Shown here: piece by piece, positions 1-7,892 of the stretch | Numbering within the stretch: the stretch's first letter is position 1 | Layout of the letters: each line of letters begins with the position of its first letter | Origin: Bifidobacterium asteroides | Lineage (GTDB): Bacteria > Actinomycetota > Actinomycetes > Actinomycetales > Bifidobacteriaceae | NCBI RefSeq assembly: GCF_019469425.1 | Contig: NZ_CP048272.1 | Coordinates: 1,488,001 to 1,552,000 of the forward strand | Length of the DNA: 64,000 bases | Reading direction: 5' to 3' | The notes under the pieces: model-generated | Told to the model about the DNA's origin: nothing | Databases searched by the model: none | Seen by the model: the letters and a program-made list of their open reading frames with translations, nothing else | Translations under genes and position numbers: made by a program

Positions 1-1043
1 CGCGCCCGCAACCTCAGCACTCCGCGGGCGTTGGCATAGGGCATCATCCCGTCGGCATACTGATAGCTGGCATCGTCCATCAGGGCGAAGAGGGCAGGAC
101 CTTCCACCGGGGCGTACATGGCAGCCCGCAGCCCGATGGCGCAGCGGACCTGACCAGAGGCCAGCGCAAGGTAGGCTCTGTAGCGCTCGGCAGGAGCCAT
201 GCCGCTGTCCAGAATGGCGAAATCACCAGACCAGCCGCGGGCCTCCTGTTGGCCAGGACCTGCAACCACAGAAGGGCCAAAAGGATGCAACCCCAACTGC
301 TGGAGGACTGCCGACAGGTGCGCCACCTGACGGGCGCCCGGCAGCACCATAACCGCCGCCCGTCCGGCCAGCAGGGCTCCTATCAGCACCCTGGCAGCCA
401 GCAGTGCGGCCTGGTCCATACCGGGCAGAATGTCAGTCAGATAGGCAGCGAAAGCATCCTCTTCCAGCGACTGATCCAGTTTCTCCAACCCCTGGTAACC
501 CGGATCAAGCCCCTGCTTCAGCTTCTGCTGCCGCTGGGCCAGCCTAGCCACCCAGGCGGGGTCAGACGCCAAACGAGGCTGACCGGGAACCAGTTGCTGC
601 TCCTTGTCGATGCGGGCTACGCGAGGGGGCAGGGCCAGCCGCAGAATGTTGGCCTCAGTGCCCCCATAGGCTCTGGCGATAGCAGTGATGTCCGCGCGCA
701 GGGAAGATGAAATCAGGCTATGATCCAGCACCACCCGTTCCAGGTAGCGCAAGGAGGCACGGGGAACCTGGCTGTCTGCCACGCGCTCCCAGATGATGCC
801 GTTGACCCTGCGCGCCCCGAACCGGACGCGAACCAGACATCCCAGCTGTGCATGATCGTCCTGGTCGGCATCCACCAAGTAATCGAAGGTCCCGCCCAGG
901 TGAGTCGCCTGCACGTCCAGCACCACCCGTGCCACAGGGAGTTCATCGGCCGGTCGGCGCGGAGGTTTCTTCCGACTGCTGCCCGACCGACGGCGCGGAG
1001 CAAGACCGTCCAGGGCGGGCTGACTGACGTCCTGCGAATCCAT
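1..1043 (-). CDS. priA: Primosomal protein N' (PriA), 3' part missing at the window edge
   Basis: The minus-strand frame is open from an ATG at 1043 to the window edge (347 codons seen). The start follows a strong Shine-Dalgarno run (GGGGAGGAG just upstream). After a basic N-terminal tail rich in R, K and S comes VARVVLDVQATHLGGTFDYL, which matches the start of the PriA DNA-binding domain (dVpl.-.fdYlvp). It continues through RFGARRVNGIIWERV and an adenine-nucleotide-binding-like region without an obvious classical Walker box, as in actinobacterial PriA. PriA restarts collapsed replication forks. It lies 93 bp downstream of metK in the same orientation, the usual actinobacterial arrangement. 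The helicase C-terminus is outside the window, so whether motor motifs are intact cannot be judged. Confidence 0.85.
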   Translation of the reverse strand, partial: MDSQDVSQPALDGLAPRRRSGSSRKKPPRRPADELPVARVVLDVQATHLGGTFDYLVDADQDDHAQLGCLVRVRFGARRVNGIIWERVADSQVPRASLRYLERVVLDHSLISSSLRADITAIARAYGGTEANILRLALPPRVARIDKEQQLVPGQPRLASDPAWVARLAQRQQKLKQGLDPGYQGLEKLDQSLEEDAFAAYLTDILPGMDQAALLAARVLIGALLAGRAAVMVLPGARQVAHLSAVLQQLGLHPFGPSVVAGPGQQEARGWSGDFAILDSGMAPAERYRAYLALASGQVRCAIGLRAAMYAPVEGPALFALMDDASYQYADGMMPYANARGVLRLRA

Positions 1044-1071
1044 GGCTCCTCCCCTCGTTTTCACCATTGAG

Positions 1072-1123
1072 AGAGCCACGGCGGATTCCCCAGTCAATGA
1101 CCCGGGAAACCCGCCGTGGCTCT
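1072..1123 (-). terminator. Stem-loop between metK and priA
   Basis: A perfect 13-bp inverted repeat (1072-1084 with 1111-1123, AGAGCCACGGCGG) encloses a 26-nt loop between metK and priA. No T tract follows on either strand, so it may be an inefficient terminator or an mRNA 3' stabiliser for metK rather than a canonical intrinsic terminator. Confidence 0.55.
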
Positions 1124-1136
1124 TGATGAACAGCTA

Positions 1137-2357
1137 CTACCTGGTCATGCCGATGGCGGCCTTGAGCTCGCCAACCTTGTCCACCTGCTCCCAAGTGAAA
1201 TCGGGATCCTCCCGACCGAAGTGCCCATAGGCCGCGGTCTTGGCGTAAATGGGCCTCAACAGATCCAGCTCATCGATGATAGCTGCAGGCCGCAGATCGA
1301 AGACCACGCGCACAGCCTCCTGGATCTGCTCCCGGCTGACCCCCTGCTCGGTGCCGTAGGTCTCCACGTTGACGCTGACCGGTTCGGCCACGCCAATGGC
1401 GTAAGCCACCTGGACCTCGACCTTGTGTGCCAGTCCGGCGGCCACGATGTTCTTGGCTACCCAGCGCGCAGCGTAAGCCGCGGACCGGTCGACCTTGCTG
1501 GGATCCTTGCCAGAGAAAGCACCGCCTCCATGATGTGCCGCACCTCCGTAGGTGTCCACAATGATCTTGCGACCGGTCAGTCCTGCGTCAGCCGCAGGAC
1601 CGCCAAGGACAAAGGAACCGGTCGGATTGACCAGCACACGGTAGCCCTGGTGCTCCACAGCCTGACCGCAGACACGATCCAGCACGGGCGTGATGACATG
1701 CTCCGTCAACTGCTCCTGCAGCCAGTCATGCCCAACCTCTGGATCGTGCTGGGTGGAGATGAGGACCGTATCCACCCGGCGGGGCCGGTCATCTTGATCG
1801 TATTCGATGGTGACCTGGGTCTTCCCATCGGGCCGCAGGTGGGGGATGATCCCCTCCTTGCGCACCTGAGCCAGCCGGAAGGCCAGCTGGTGGGCCAGAT
1901 AAATGGGCAGGGGCATGAGTGAATCGGTCTCATCGCAGGCGTACCCGAACATGACCCCCTGGTCGCCGGCCCCCTGGGACTGGTAACGCTCCTCGCGGGT
2001 GGCGGCGCTCTCCTGGCTGGCCGACAGCCGTTCCACACCCTGGTTGATTTCCTTGCTCTGCTCGCTCAGGGCCACGGTCACGCCGCAAGAATCCGCGTCC
2101 AGTCCAATTTCAGACGATGTGTAGCCGATCCTCCGCAGCACCGACCGGACCTGGGACTGGATGTCCGTGTAGCCCTGGGACGACACCTCTCCGAAAACGA
2201 AGAAGAGTCCAGTGGCCGCCGAGGTCTCCACAGCCACATGCGAGTGCGGATCCTGGGCGATCAGATCGTCCAGGATGGCATCGGAAATCTGGTCGCAAAC
2301 CTTGTCTGGATGCCCCTCGGTCACCGATTCAGCCGAAATCAGCCGTCGCTCTGTCAT
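1137..2357 (-). CDS. metK: S-adenosylmethionine synthetase
   Basis: This 406-aa enzyme joins ATP and methionine to make S-adenosylmethionine. The N-terminal [20 protein letters not shown] motif (methionine and ATP site), the central [14 protein letters not shown] motif and the glycine-rich [19 protein letters not shown] loop are all present, so the protein is full length. I place the start at the ATG at 2357, eight bases behind AAGG. A GTG at 2366 in the same frame would add three residues but has no better ribosome site. It sits 61 bp after rpoZ and before priA, the conserved actinobacterial order. The gap to rpoZ is too short for a SAM riboswitch. No lesion is visible. Confidence 0.97.
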   Translation of the reverse strand: MTERRLISAESVTEGHPDKVCDQISDAILDDLIAQDPHSHVAVETSAATGLFFVFGEVSSQGYTDIQSQVRSVLRRIGYTSSEIGLDADSCGVTVALSEQSKEINQGVERLSASQESAATREERYQSQGAGDQGVMFGYACDETDSLMPLPIYLAHQLAFRLAQVRKEGIIPHLRPDGKTQVTIEYDQDDRPRRVDTVLISTQHDPEVGHDWLQEQLTEHVITPVLDRVCGQAVEHQGYRVLVNPTGSFVLGGPAADAGLTGRKIIVDTYGGAAHHGGGAFSGKDPSKVDRSAAYAARWVAKNIVAAGLAHKVEVQVAYAIGVAEPVSVNVETYGTEQGVSREQIQEAVRVVFDLRPAAIIDELDLLRPIYAKTAAYGHFGREDPDFTWEQVDKVGELKAAIGMTR

Positions 2358-2418
2358 TTCATTCACCTTTGTCTAGAAACCGTCACCGCTCGGGGACCTT
2401 GCACCGGGAGTCGAAGAC

Positions 2419-2703
2419 TCAGTTGCCTTCGCTCAGATCGTCCTCGCCCAGGGTCTCCTCAAGCAGGCCCTCGTTGATTTCACGGAAGGCTATGGACAGA
2501 GGCTTCTCCTGGTTCTGGTACTCGACCAGCGGGCCGACGTTCTGCAACAGACCCTCATTGAGTTGCGTGAAATAGGAATTGATCTGACGGGCCCGCTTGG
2601 CTGCGAATATAGAGAGCGCATACTTCGAATCGGCGTGCTTCATGAGGTCGTCGATGGGAGGATTCGCAAATCCCTGCGGATGGGGCTCGGTACCGAATGC
2701 CAT
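2419..2703 (-). CDS. rpoZ: RNA polymerase omega subunit
   Basis: This 94-aa protein is the small omega subunit that helps assemble and stabilise RNA polymerase. It shows the family core: [32 protein letters not shown], where the conserved D..L......KY.L....AKRAR pattern is clear. The tail EVTL-like acidic end ([15 protein letters not shown]) is typical of actinobacteria. The ATG at 2703 is chosen because GGAGAAA lies upstream. An in-frame ATG at 2736 would add 11 residues but lacks a ribosome site. It is the first gene of the leftward rpoZ-metK-priA run and is divergent from ilvD. In most actinobacteria gmk lies directly upstream, but here about 9.8 kb separates them. Confidence 0.93.
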   Translation of the reverse strand: MAFGTEPHPQGFANPPIDDLMKHADSKYALSIFAAKRARQINSYFTQLNEGLLQNVGPLVEYQNQEKPLSIAFREINEGLLEETLGEDDLSEGN

Positions 2704-2881
2704 AAGATGTTTCTCCAATTCAACTGGATGAACCATTCATTCAATCTGTATAATTTTACCGCCCGGGCTCGATTTTATCCTGGGATGCTTCTCTGCCGGG
2801 AAAAGCAGTGCAAACAAGCCGGAAATTCCAACATGTGGTCATGTTCAAACCGTTGATGCCCGTGATCACTTGAATAAAACT

Positions 2882-4744
2882 ATGCAGATGCGATCAGCCA
2901 AGTTGATGAAGGAACGAGAGTTCGCAGGCGCCCGTGCTCTCTATCGTGCCGCCGGCGTCAAGGGCGAAGACTTCGGTAAGCCCATCGTGGCCATCGCCAA
3001 TTCCTTCTCTGAATTCGTACCCGGCCACGTCCATCTGAATAAGGTGGGGCGCCTGGTCTCCAAGGCTGTCAAGGAAGCGGGCGGCATCCCCCGCGAGTTC
3101 AACACCATCGCCGTAGACGACGGCATCGCCATGGGCCATACGGGCATGCTCTATTCCCTGCCCAGCCGTGACCTGATAGCGGACGCTGTGGAGTACTCGG
3201 TCAACGCCCACTGCGCTGATGCCCTGATCTGCATTTCCAACTGTGACAAGATCACCCCCGGCATGCTCATGGCAGCCCTGCGTCTGAACATTCCCACGGT
3301 CTTCGTCTCCGGCGGCCCCATGGAGGCTGGGCGTACAGTCATGCCCGATGGAACAGTCCATGAAAGCACCGATCTGATCGACGTCATGTATGCTTCGGCG
3401 GACGACAACATCGACGATGCAAGTCTGCTGGCACTGGAGAAGACGGTCTGCCCCACCTGCGGATCCTGCGCCGGCATGTTCACCGCCAACTCCATGAACT
3501 GCCTGACTGAGGCCATGGGGCTGGCCCTGCCCGGCAACGGCACCACCCTGGCCTCGCACACAGCTCGAAAGATGCTCTTCGAGCGAGCCGGCAAGCTGGT
3601 CGTCGAGATTGCCAACCGGTACTACCGGGATGACGACGACTCGGTCCTGCCACGGTCCATCGCCACCAAGAAGGCCTTCGAAAACGCCATGACCATGGAT
3701 GTGGCCATGGGCGGGTCAACCAACACCGTCCTGCATATCCTTGCTGCCGCGCAGTCGGCGGATGTGGGTTTCACCCTGGACGACATCGAGCGCATCTCCC
3801 ACACGGTTCCCTGCATCTGCAAGGCCTCTCCCTCCGGAGACTGGGAGATATCCGACGTCCACCGGGCCGGTGGCATCTGCGGCATCCTGGGCGAGCTGGA
3901 CCGCGGCGGGGTCCTTCACCAGGATACGCATTCCATCGATTACCCGGACCTTGAGTCCAAGCTCAACGACTGGGACATCATGCGTCCCACCTGCTTGGAC
4001 CAGGCCAAGGAGCTCTACCACGCAGCGCCCGGGCGCATCACCTCCCCCGAGCCCTTCAACCAGTCCAAGGAGTGGGAGGACCTGGACACCGACCGTGTCA
4101 ACGGCGCCATCCACGACCTGGATCATCCTGCTGTCTCCGAAGGCGGCCTGGCCATACTTCGCGGCAATCTGGCCCCCGATGGCTGCGTTGTCAAGACCGC
4201 AGGCGTGCCCAAGGAAATCTGGAACTTCCGCGGACCGGCCCTGGTGGTCGAATCGCAGGAGCAGGCCGTGGAGGTCATCCTCAACGGCACTCTGCACAAG
4301 GGTCAGGCCCTGGTCATCCGTTACGAGGGACCCAAGGGTGGCCCTGGCATGCAGGAGATGCTCTACCCTACTTCATTCGTCAAGGGCAAGGGCATCGGCA
4401 AGGACGTGGCCCTGCTGACCGACGGCCGCTATTCAGGCGGCTCATCGGGCCTGGCAATCGGCCATATCGCTCCTGAAGCAGCCAACAAGGGCCCCATCGC
4501 TCTGATACGCAACGGCGACATGATCTGCATCGACATCCCCAACCGGCGTGTAGACGTTGAACTGAGCGATCAGGAACTCGCCCGGCGACGCGCAGAACTG
4601 GAGGCCGGCGAGGGATACATGGCTCACAGGGACCGCAAGGTCTCTCTGGCGCTGAAGGCCTACGCCGCCTTCGCCCGCTCGGCAGACAAGGGCGCCACCC
4701 GCGACCCGGATCTAATCAACCGACTGTCGGGTCTGGACCGATAG
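2882..4744 (+). CDS. ilvD: Dihydroxy-acid dehydratase
   Basis: This 620-aa enzyme converts 2,3-dihydroxy-isovalerate and its methyl-valerate homologue to the 2-keto acids of valine and isoleucine synthesis. It belongs to the IlvD/Edd iron-sulfur dehydratases. Cluster ligands appear in [13 protein letters not shown] and [18 protein letters not shown]; the C-terminal [19 protein letters not shown] motif is intact. The ATG at 2882 is preferred over a TTG at 2870. The ribosome site is weak for either. It is transcribed alone, divergent from rpoZ, and ends at a strong bidirectional terminator. No other ilv gene is nearby, so its presence between rpoZ and gmk looks like an independent insertion. 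Confidence 0.96.
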   Translation: MQMRSAKLMKEREFAGARALYRAAGVKGEDFGKPIVAIANSFSEFVPGHVHLNKVGRLVSKAVKEAGGIPREFNTIAVDDGIAMGHTGMLYSLPSRDLIADAVEYSVNAHCADALICISNCDKITPGMLMAALRLNIPTVFVSGGPMEAGRTVMPDGTVHESTDLIDVMYASADDNIDDASLLALEKTVCPTCGSCAGMFTANSMNCLTEAMGLALPGNGTTLASHTARKMLFERAGKLVVEIANRYYRDDDDSVLPRSIATKKAFENAMTMDVAMGGSTNTVLHILAAAQSADVGFTLDDIERISHTVPCICKASPSGDWEISDVHRAGGICGILGELDRGGVLHQDTHSIDYPDLESKLNDWDIMRPTCLDQAKELYHAAPGRITSPEPFNQSKEWEDLDTDRVNGAIHDLDHPAVSEGGLAILRGNLAPDGCVVKTAGVPKEIWNFRGPALVVESQEQAVEVILNGTLHKGQALVIRYEGPKGGPGMQEMLYPTSFVKGKGIGKDVALLTDGRYSGGSSGLAIGHIAPEAANKGPIALIRNGDMICIDIPNRRVDVELSDQELARRRAELEAGEGYMAHRDRKVSLALKAYAAFARSADKGATRDPDLINRLSGLDR

Positions 4745-4773
4745 AGGCTGAGCCCAGCAGCAAGACTGACCAT

Positions 4774-4813
4774 AATGCCCGGTCATCGAATCACCAATCG
4801 ATGCCCGGGCATT
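4774..4813. terminator. Bidirectional terminator between ilvD and the PTS IIC gene
   Basis: The inverted repeat AATGCCCGG (4774-4782) pairs with CCGGGCATT (4805-4813), one mismatch follows, and then CATCGA (4784-4789) pairs with TCGATG (4798-4803). AT-rich sequence flanks both sides. It lies between convergent genes, so it can serve both. Confidence 0.8.
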
Positions 4814-4834
4814 CATTATAAAGAGATGCATCAC

Positions 4835-5989
4835 TCAGACGAGTACGGTCGTCTTGGCAGGCACAGTTTCCGAAACTTCGGATGAAGACGGTTCCGCCTC
4901 CACAGTTTCTTCTAGATTGTCGACTCGGAATTTAAGCACCATAGTCAGGAGGAAGGCCACGAGCATACCTGCCAGGCAGGCGCCCAAGTAGACAACGAAC
5001 CCATGACCGAAGAATATGGGCAAGGCAGCCAGACTGGGAAAGGCGAAAGCCGTGGCCTGTACGCCGGAAAGTCCTGCGATGACGCCGCCTATGCCCCCGC
5101 CGACGCAGACGGCCAAGAGTGGCCTCTTTCTGGGCAGATTGACTCCAAACATAGACGGTTCCGTGATACCGAATAGGGCCGAAACCGTAGCTGACAGACA
5201 GGTTGATTTGAATGCCTTGTCATGGCTCTTGAACATCACGGCCAGCGCAGCTCCTGCCTGCGCGAAGACCGCCGGACCCATCATGGCTAGAACGGTATCA
5301 TGACCGCTGACGGCAATGTTGTTCATGGCTATGAGAATCAGACTCCAGTGGAATCCGAAAATGACCATGGGCTGGACAGTGGCCCCCAGCAAAAGTCCAG
5401 CAATGACCGGTGAGAGTGCGTACACCCATTCATAGCCAGCTGCCAGTCCGTCACCAATGATCTTGCCTATGGGACCAAAGGCAAAGAGGGTGAGGAGCCC
5501 TATGACCAAGATGCAGACCAGAGGCGTCAGGAATCCCCTAATCACTTCGGGCAACACCCTATCCAGCCATCGTTCCAAATAGACCAAGACGCCAACGGCC
5601 AGAATGATGGGTATCACGCTGGAGGCATACTTGACACCCAGGATCGGAATGCCGAGAAACCTGATGGTCTTGCCGACCTCCTGTACCGCAACCAGATTGG
5701 GATAGAGCAGCATGCCGGCGATAACCACAGCGATGAATGGATCAGCACCGAACTTCTTGGCTGACGTGTAGGCCAAGAGCATGGGCAGGAAGGTAAACAA
5801 ACTGGAGGCCATGGCATCCAGCACAAGATAGGTCTGGTCGCTGGTGCTCAGCACATGGGTCGTCGTCAGAATGACGAGGACACCTTTCATGATGCCGACG
5901 GTCGACAGCAGATTGACTATTGGAAGAAAGATGCCCGATATTCCATCAATGACGATATCAAAAAGTTCTTTGGCGGACCGCCCTTTCAT
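4835..5989 (-). CDS. PTS glucose/beta-glucoside-type IIC permease, IIC domain only
   Basis: This 384-aa multi-pass membrane protein corresponds to the EIIC domain of the glucose/beta-glucoside PTS superfamily. Recognisable features are the N-terminal DGISGIFLPIVNLLSTVGIMKG segment, the GFHWSLILIAMNNI stretch and the ITEPSMFGVNLPRKRPL motif, which corresponds to the substrate-binding GITEP.iyGv loop. About ten hydrophobic segments can be drawn. There is no EIIB cysteine domain or EIIA histidine domain fused, and none is encoded nearby. The gene starts inside the stop codon of the ROK kinase gene (ATGA overlap at 5986-5989), so the two are translationally coupled. The likely role is to import a sugar or anhydrohexitol that the kinase then phosphorylates. 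A shared EIIB elsewhere in the genome cannot be ruled out. Confidence 0.85.
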   Translation of the reverse strand: MKGRSAKELFDIVIDGISGIFLPIVNLLSTVGIMKGVLVILTTTHVLSTSDQTYLVLDAMASSLFTFLPMLLAYTSAKKFGADPFIAVVIAGMLLYPNLVAVQEVGKTIRFLGIPILGVKYASSVIPIILAVGVLVYLERWLDRVLPEVIRGFLTPLVCILVIGLLTLFAFGPIGKIIGDGLAAGYEWVYALSPVIAGLLLGATVQPMVIFGFHWSLILIAMNNIAVSGHDTVLAMMGPAVFAQAGAALAVMFKSHDKAFKSTCLSATVSALFGITEPSMFGVNLPRKRPLLAVCVGGGIGGVIAGLSGVQATAFAFPSLAALPIFFGHGFVVYLGACLAGMLVAFLLTMVLKFRVDNLEETVEAEPSSSEVSETVPAKTTVLV

Positions 5990-6975
5990 AATACGCCGCC
6001 GAAATCGTTGACCAGAGCCGGCTCAGTGCTCTCCATCACTTCTCCGTTGGCACTCATCTGGGGATTCTTTCCGAAGTACTCCACTTCGTCGGCATCCTCC
6101 AGATAGCATTGGAGCGCTCCTACCAGATTCGCATCATTCTGGAATTTGCAGGCTGCCACCTCGGCACGTGAGACGTGATAGGGACAGGTGGCATAGAGTC
6201 GGTCCAGATTGCTTCGGATGGCTTCTATTAGAGCCGGCTGGGCCGATATACCACCGCCAATGGCAAAACGTTGAGGATCGCAAATGTTCTGAATGTTGTA
6301 TATCTGTACCGCCACATCGTGCGCATAGGAATCAAGGCATTCCAAGGCCGTCTGGTCTTGCTCGTCGACCGCCTTGAAGAAGGCGACACCGTCTACATCC
6401 GAAAGATCAAGGTTCTTGCGCTCGGCATAGGTCTTGCACAAACCGGTGGCACTGCATTGGTTTCCCCACACGCCATCCTGGGTCGGTGGATCCTGGGAAG
6501 AAGTCATAATATAGCTGACCTCCCCGGCGGAAAAATGGCGTCCGGGGTAGAGCTGGTGATTGACGATGAAGCCACCACCGATCATTGTGCCGAGAATAAT
6601 GACGAAGCCATCCTGCACATCCTGCAGGCTGCCGACTCGGGATTCGGCCATGGCTGCGCATTTGGCATCGTTCTGAATGACGATGCGCACAGGACAATTG
6701 CGGAAGAGAGCGTGCCTTATATAGAAGTCGTCGTTGTATCTCAAGGCACCGCCCATGGCGCAGTAGCCTTTTTTGCTGTCGATAATTCCGGGCATGGATA
6801 TGGCGATCCCCTGCACACCCGGCTCTTGTTCGAACAACTGGGTCAGAGCCCCAATCAGTTCGTCACGCCCACGCTGAGGCGTAGGCATGGAGTTACGAGA
6901 AACGATTGAGGTGTCTTCCAGCATGTAGGCATATTTGATGGTGGTGCCACCAATGTCTACGGTAAGAATTTTCAT
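5986..6975 (-). CDS. ROK-family sugar kinase, divergent zinc motif
   Basis: This 329-aa protein has the ROK/ASKHA ATP-binding start MKILTVDIGGTTIKYAY, a SMPGIID segment, the catalytic-base motif QNDAKCAAMAE (Asp103), GTMIGGGFIVN and the C-terminal GGGISAQP. ROK kinases phosphorylate hexoses or glycosides with ATP. The usual zinc signature (GHxxxxxxGxxCxCGxxGCxE) is not conserved: GEVSYI replaces GE.GH and only two cysteines remain (QCSATGLC). This resembles beta-glucoside kinase types rather than glucokinase. The ATG at 6975 is preceded by AAGGA. The last 35 residues form an acidic tail. It overlaps the IIC gene by four bases. By context I infer it phosphorylates the substrate brought in by the IIC carrier, possibly 1,5-anhydroglucitol at C6. 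Confidence 0.82.
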   Translation of the reverse strand: MKILTVDIGGTTIKYAYMLEDTSIVSRNSMPTPQRGRDELIGALTQLFEQEPGVQGIAISMPGIIDSKKGYCAMGGALRYNDDFYIRHALFRNCPVRIVIQNDAKCAAMAESRVGSLQDVQDGFVIILGTMIGGGFIVNHQLYPGRHFSAGEVSYIMTSSQDPPTQDGVWGNQCSATGLCKTYAERKNLDLSDVDGVAFFKAVDEQDQTALECLDSYAHDVAVQIYNIQNICDPQRFAIGGGISAQPALIEAIRSNLDRLYATCPYHVSRAEVAACKFQNDANLVGALQCYLEDADEVEYFGKNPQMSANGEVMESTEPALVNDFGGVL

Positions 6976-7072
6976 GATGCATCCTTGCATAACGAACTTC
7001 GCATATCAGACAAGTACTTCGTATCATCCTCGCCCCGGTTATCCAACCATTCAGGAGGAGAATACGCAGACG

Positions 7073-7102
7073 GGGGCATGAATACCGCTAATGCCATGCC
7101 CC
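7073..7102. other. Second hairpin in the aldolase-ROK intergenic region
   Basis: GGGGCATG (7073-7080) pairs with CATGCCCC (7095-7102) around a 14-nt loop. It directly follows the terminator hairpin at 7103-7131 on the minus strand. It may be a processing or attenuation element controlling kinase/IIC expression. Confidence 0.5.
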
Positions 7103-7131
7103 AGAAGAAAATGACCGCTCCACTCGGTCAT
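7103..7131 (-). terminator. Intrinsic terminator after the aldolase gene
   Basis: On the minus strand ATGACCG / CGGTCAT (7125-7131 with 7111-7117, seven-base loop) is followed by the T-rich run TTTTCTTCT (7110-7102). It starts three bases after the aldolase stop. It should reduce read-through into the ROK-IIC pair, which may therefore have its own promoter in 6976-7072. Confidence 0.75.
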
Positions 7132-7133
7132 CG

Positions 7134-7811
7134 CTAGCAGTCGGCCATGGTCCTTCCGGCACCAACCAAGCCTTGGAAGTCAGCGTTGAAGACTTCTACT
7201 GCAGCTGAGATCGCTTGGTTCTTCACGAGGCCATCGATTATGGACGAGCTAAGCGTAGCCGCTCCGATGCCGTACTGGGCCAGCTCCAGAACCTGCTGCG
7301 AATTCTTGAAGCTGGCGGCTAGGACCTCACAGTCAAGATCATTAGTACGGAAAATGTCATGAATGGTCTTGGCGGCCTGAACGCCGTTGTAGCCCATGTT
7401 GTCAATCCTGTTGATGTATGGGGCTGCATAGGAGGCTCCGGCCTTGGCGGCCAGAAAACCTTGCAGAGGCGTGTAAATAGCCGTCGCAGTCACCTTCACA
7501 CCTTCGGCTACAAGGGTCTTCATAGCTTTGAATCCCTGGGGTACGCTGGGAACCTTGGGGAAGGTGTTGGGCCCGAGCTCTTCGACGATCCTGTGCGCAT
7601 CAGCCACCATGCCGGCACTGTCGGTAGCGACCACCTGTGCATGCAGTTCCAAATCCGAACCAATGATGGAGCGTATCTCTTTCAGAACCTCGAAGGGAAG
7701 TCTGCCCGCTTTGGCCAGAATGCTGGGATTGGTGGTGACCCCGTCAATAGGGTAGATGTCAATCAGCCTTCTGATGGCTTGCGTATCGGCATCATCGATG
7801 ATCAGTTTCAT
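7134..7811 (-). CDS. fsa: Fructose-6-phosphate-aldolase/TalC-type aldolase
   Basis: This 225-aa protein belongs to the short transaldolase subfamily that includes FsaA and FsaB. The GVTTNPSIL motif, Gln59 in HAQVVATD, the Schiff-base lysine (Lys86 in FPKVP) and Tyr132 in APYINRID all line up with the FSA catalytic set, whereas true transaldolases are about 100 residues longer. The ATG at 7811 lies behind GAAGGA. FSA enzymes cleave fructose-6-phosphate poorly; in Escherichia coli they are now known to cleave 1-deoxyfructose-6-phosphate, the product of the YbiW/PflD glycyl radical enzymes. Here the gene lies just downstream of such an enzyme, which supports that role. Bifidobacteria lack phosphofructokinase, so a G3P-yielding cleavage route would bypass the phosphoketolase shunt. 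Confidence 0.88.
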   Translation of the reverse strand: MKLIIDDADTQAIRRLIDIYPIDGVTTNPSILAKAGRLPFEVLKEIRSIIGSDLELHAQVVATDSAGMVADAHRIVEELGPNTFPKVPSVPQGFKAMKTLVAEGVKVTATAIYTPLQGFLAAKAGASYAAPYINRIDNMGYNGVQAAKTIHDIFRTNDLDCEVLAASFKNSQQVLELAQYGIGAATLSSSIIDGLVKNQAISAAVEVFNADFQGLVGAGRTMADC

Positions 7812-7854
7812 ACTAGTGTCCTTCACTTATCTAGATGGACTTTGTTTATGTAGG

Positions 7855-7882
7855 GCCTGCCGGGAATGACTTCCCGGCAGGC
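7855..7882 (-). terminator. GC-rich hairpin between the glycyl radical enzyme and aldolase genes
   Basis: A perfect 12-bp stem GCCTGCCGGGAA / TTCCCGGCAGGC with a four-base loop begins ten bases after the enzyme's stop codon on the minus strand. No T tract follows, so a stabiliser or partial terminator that sets the enzyme-to-aldolase ratio is as likely as full termination. Confidence 0.6.
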
Positions 7883-7892
7883 TAAATGGTGT

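Noticed and set aside
249-1922. Long plus-strand frames opposite priA and metK
   Set aside because: They mirror the codon pattern of the real minus-strand genes and encode low-complexity H/Q/G-rich products.
2358-2418. SAM riboswitch ahead of metK
   Set aside because: The 61-bp gap to rpoZ is too short and shows no four-way-junction pattern.
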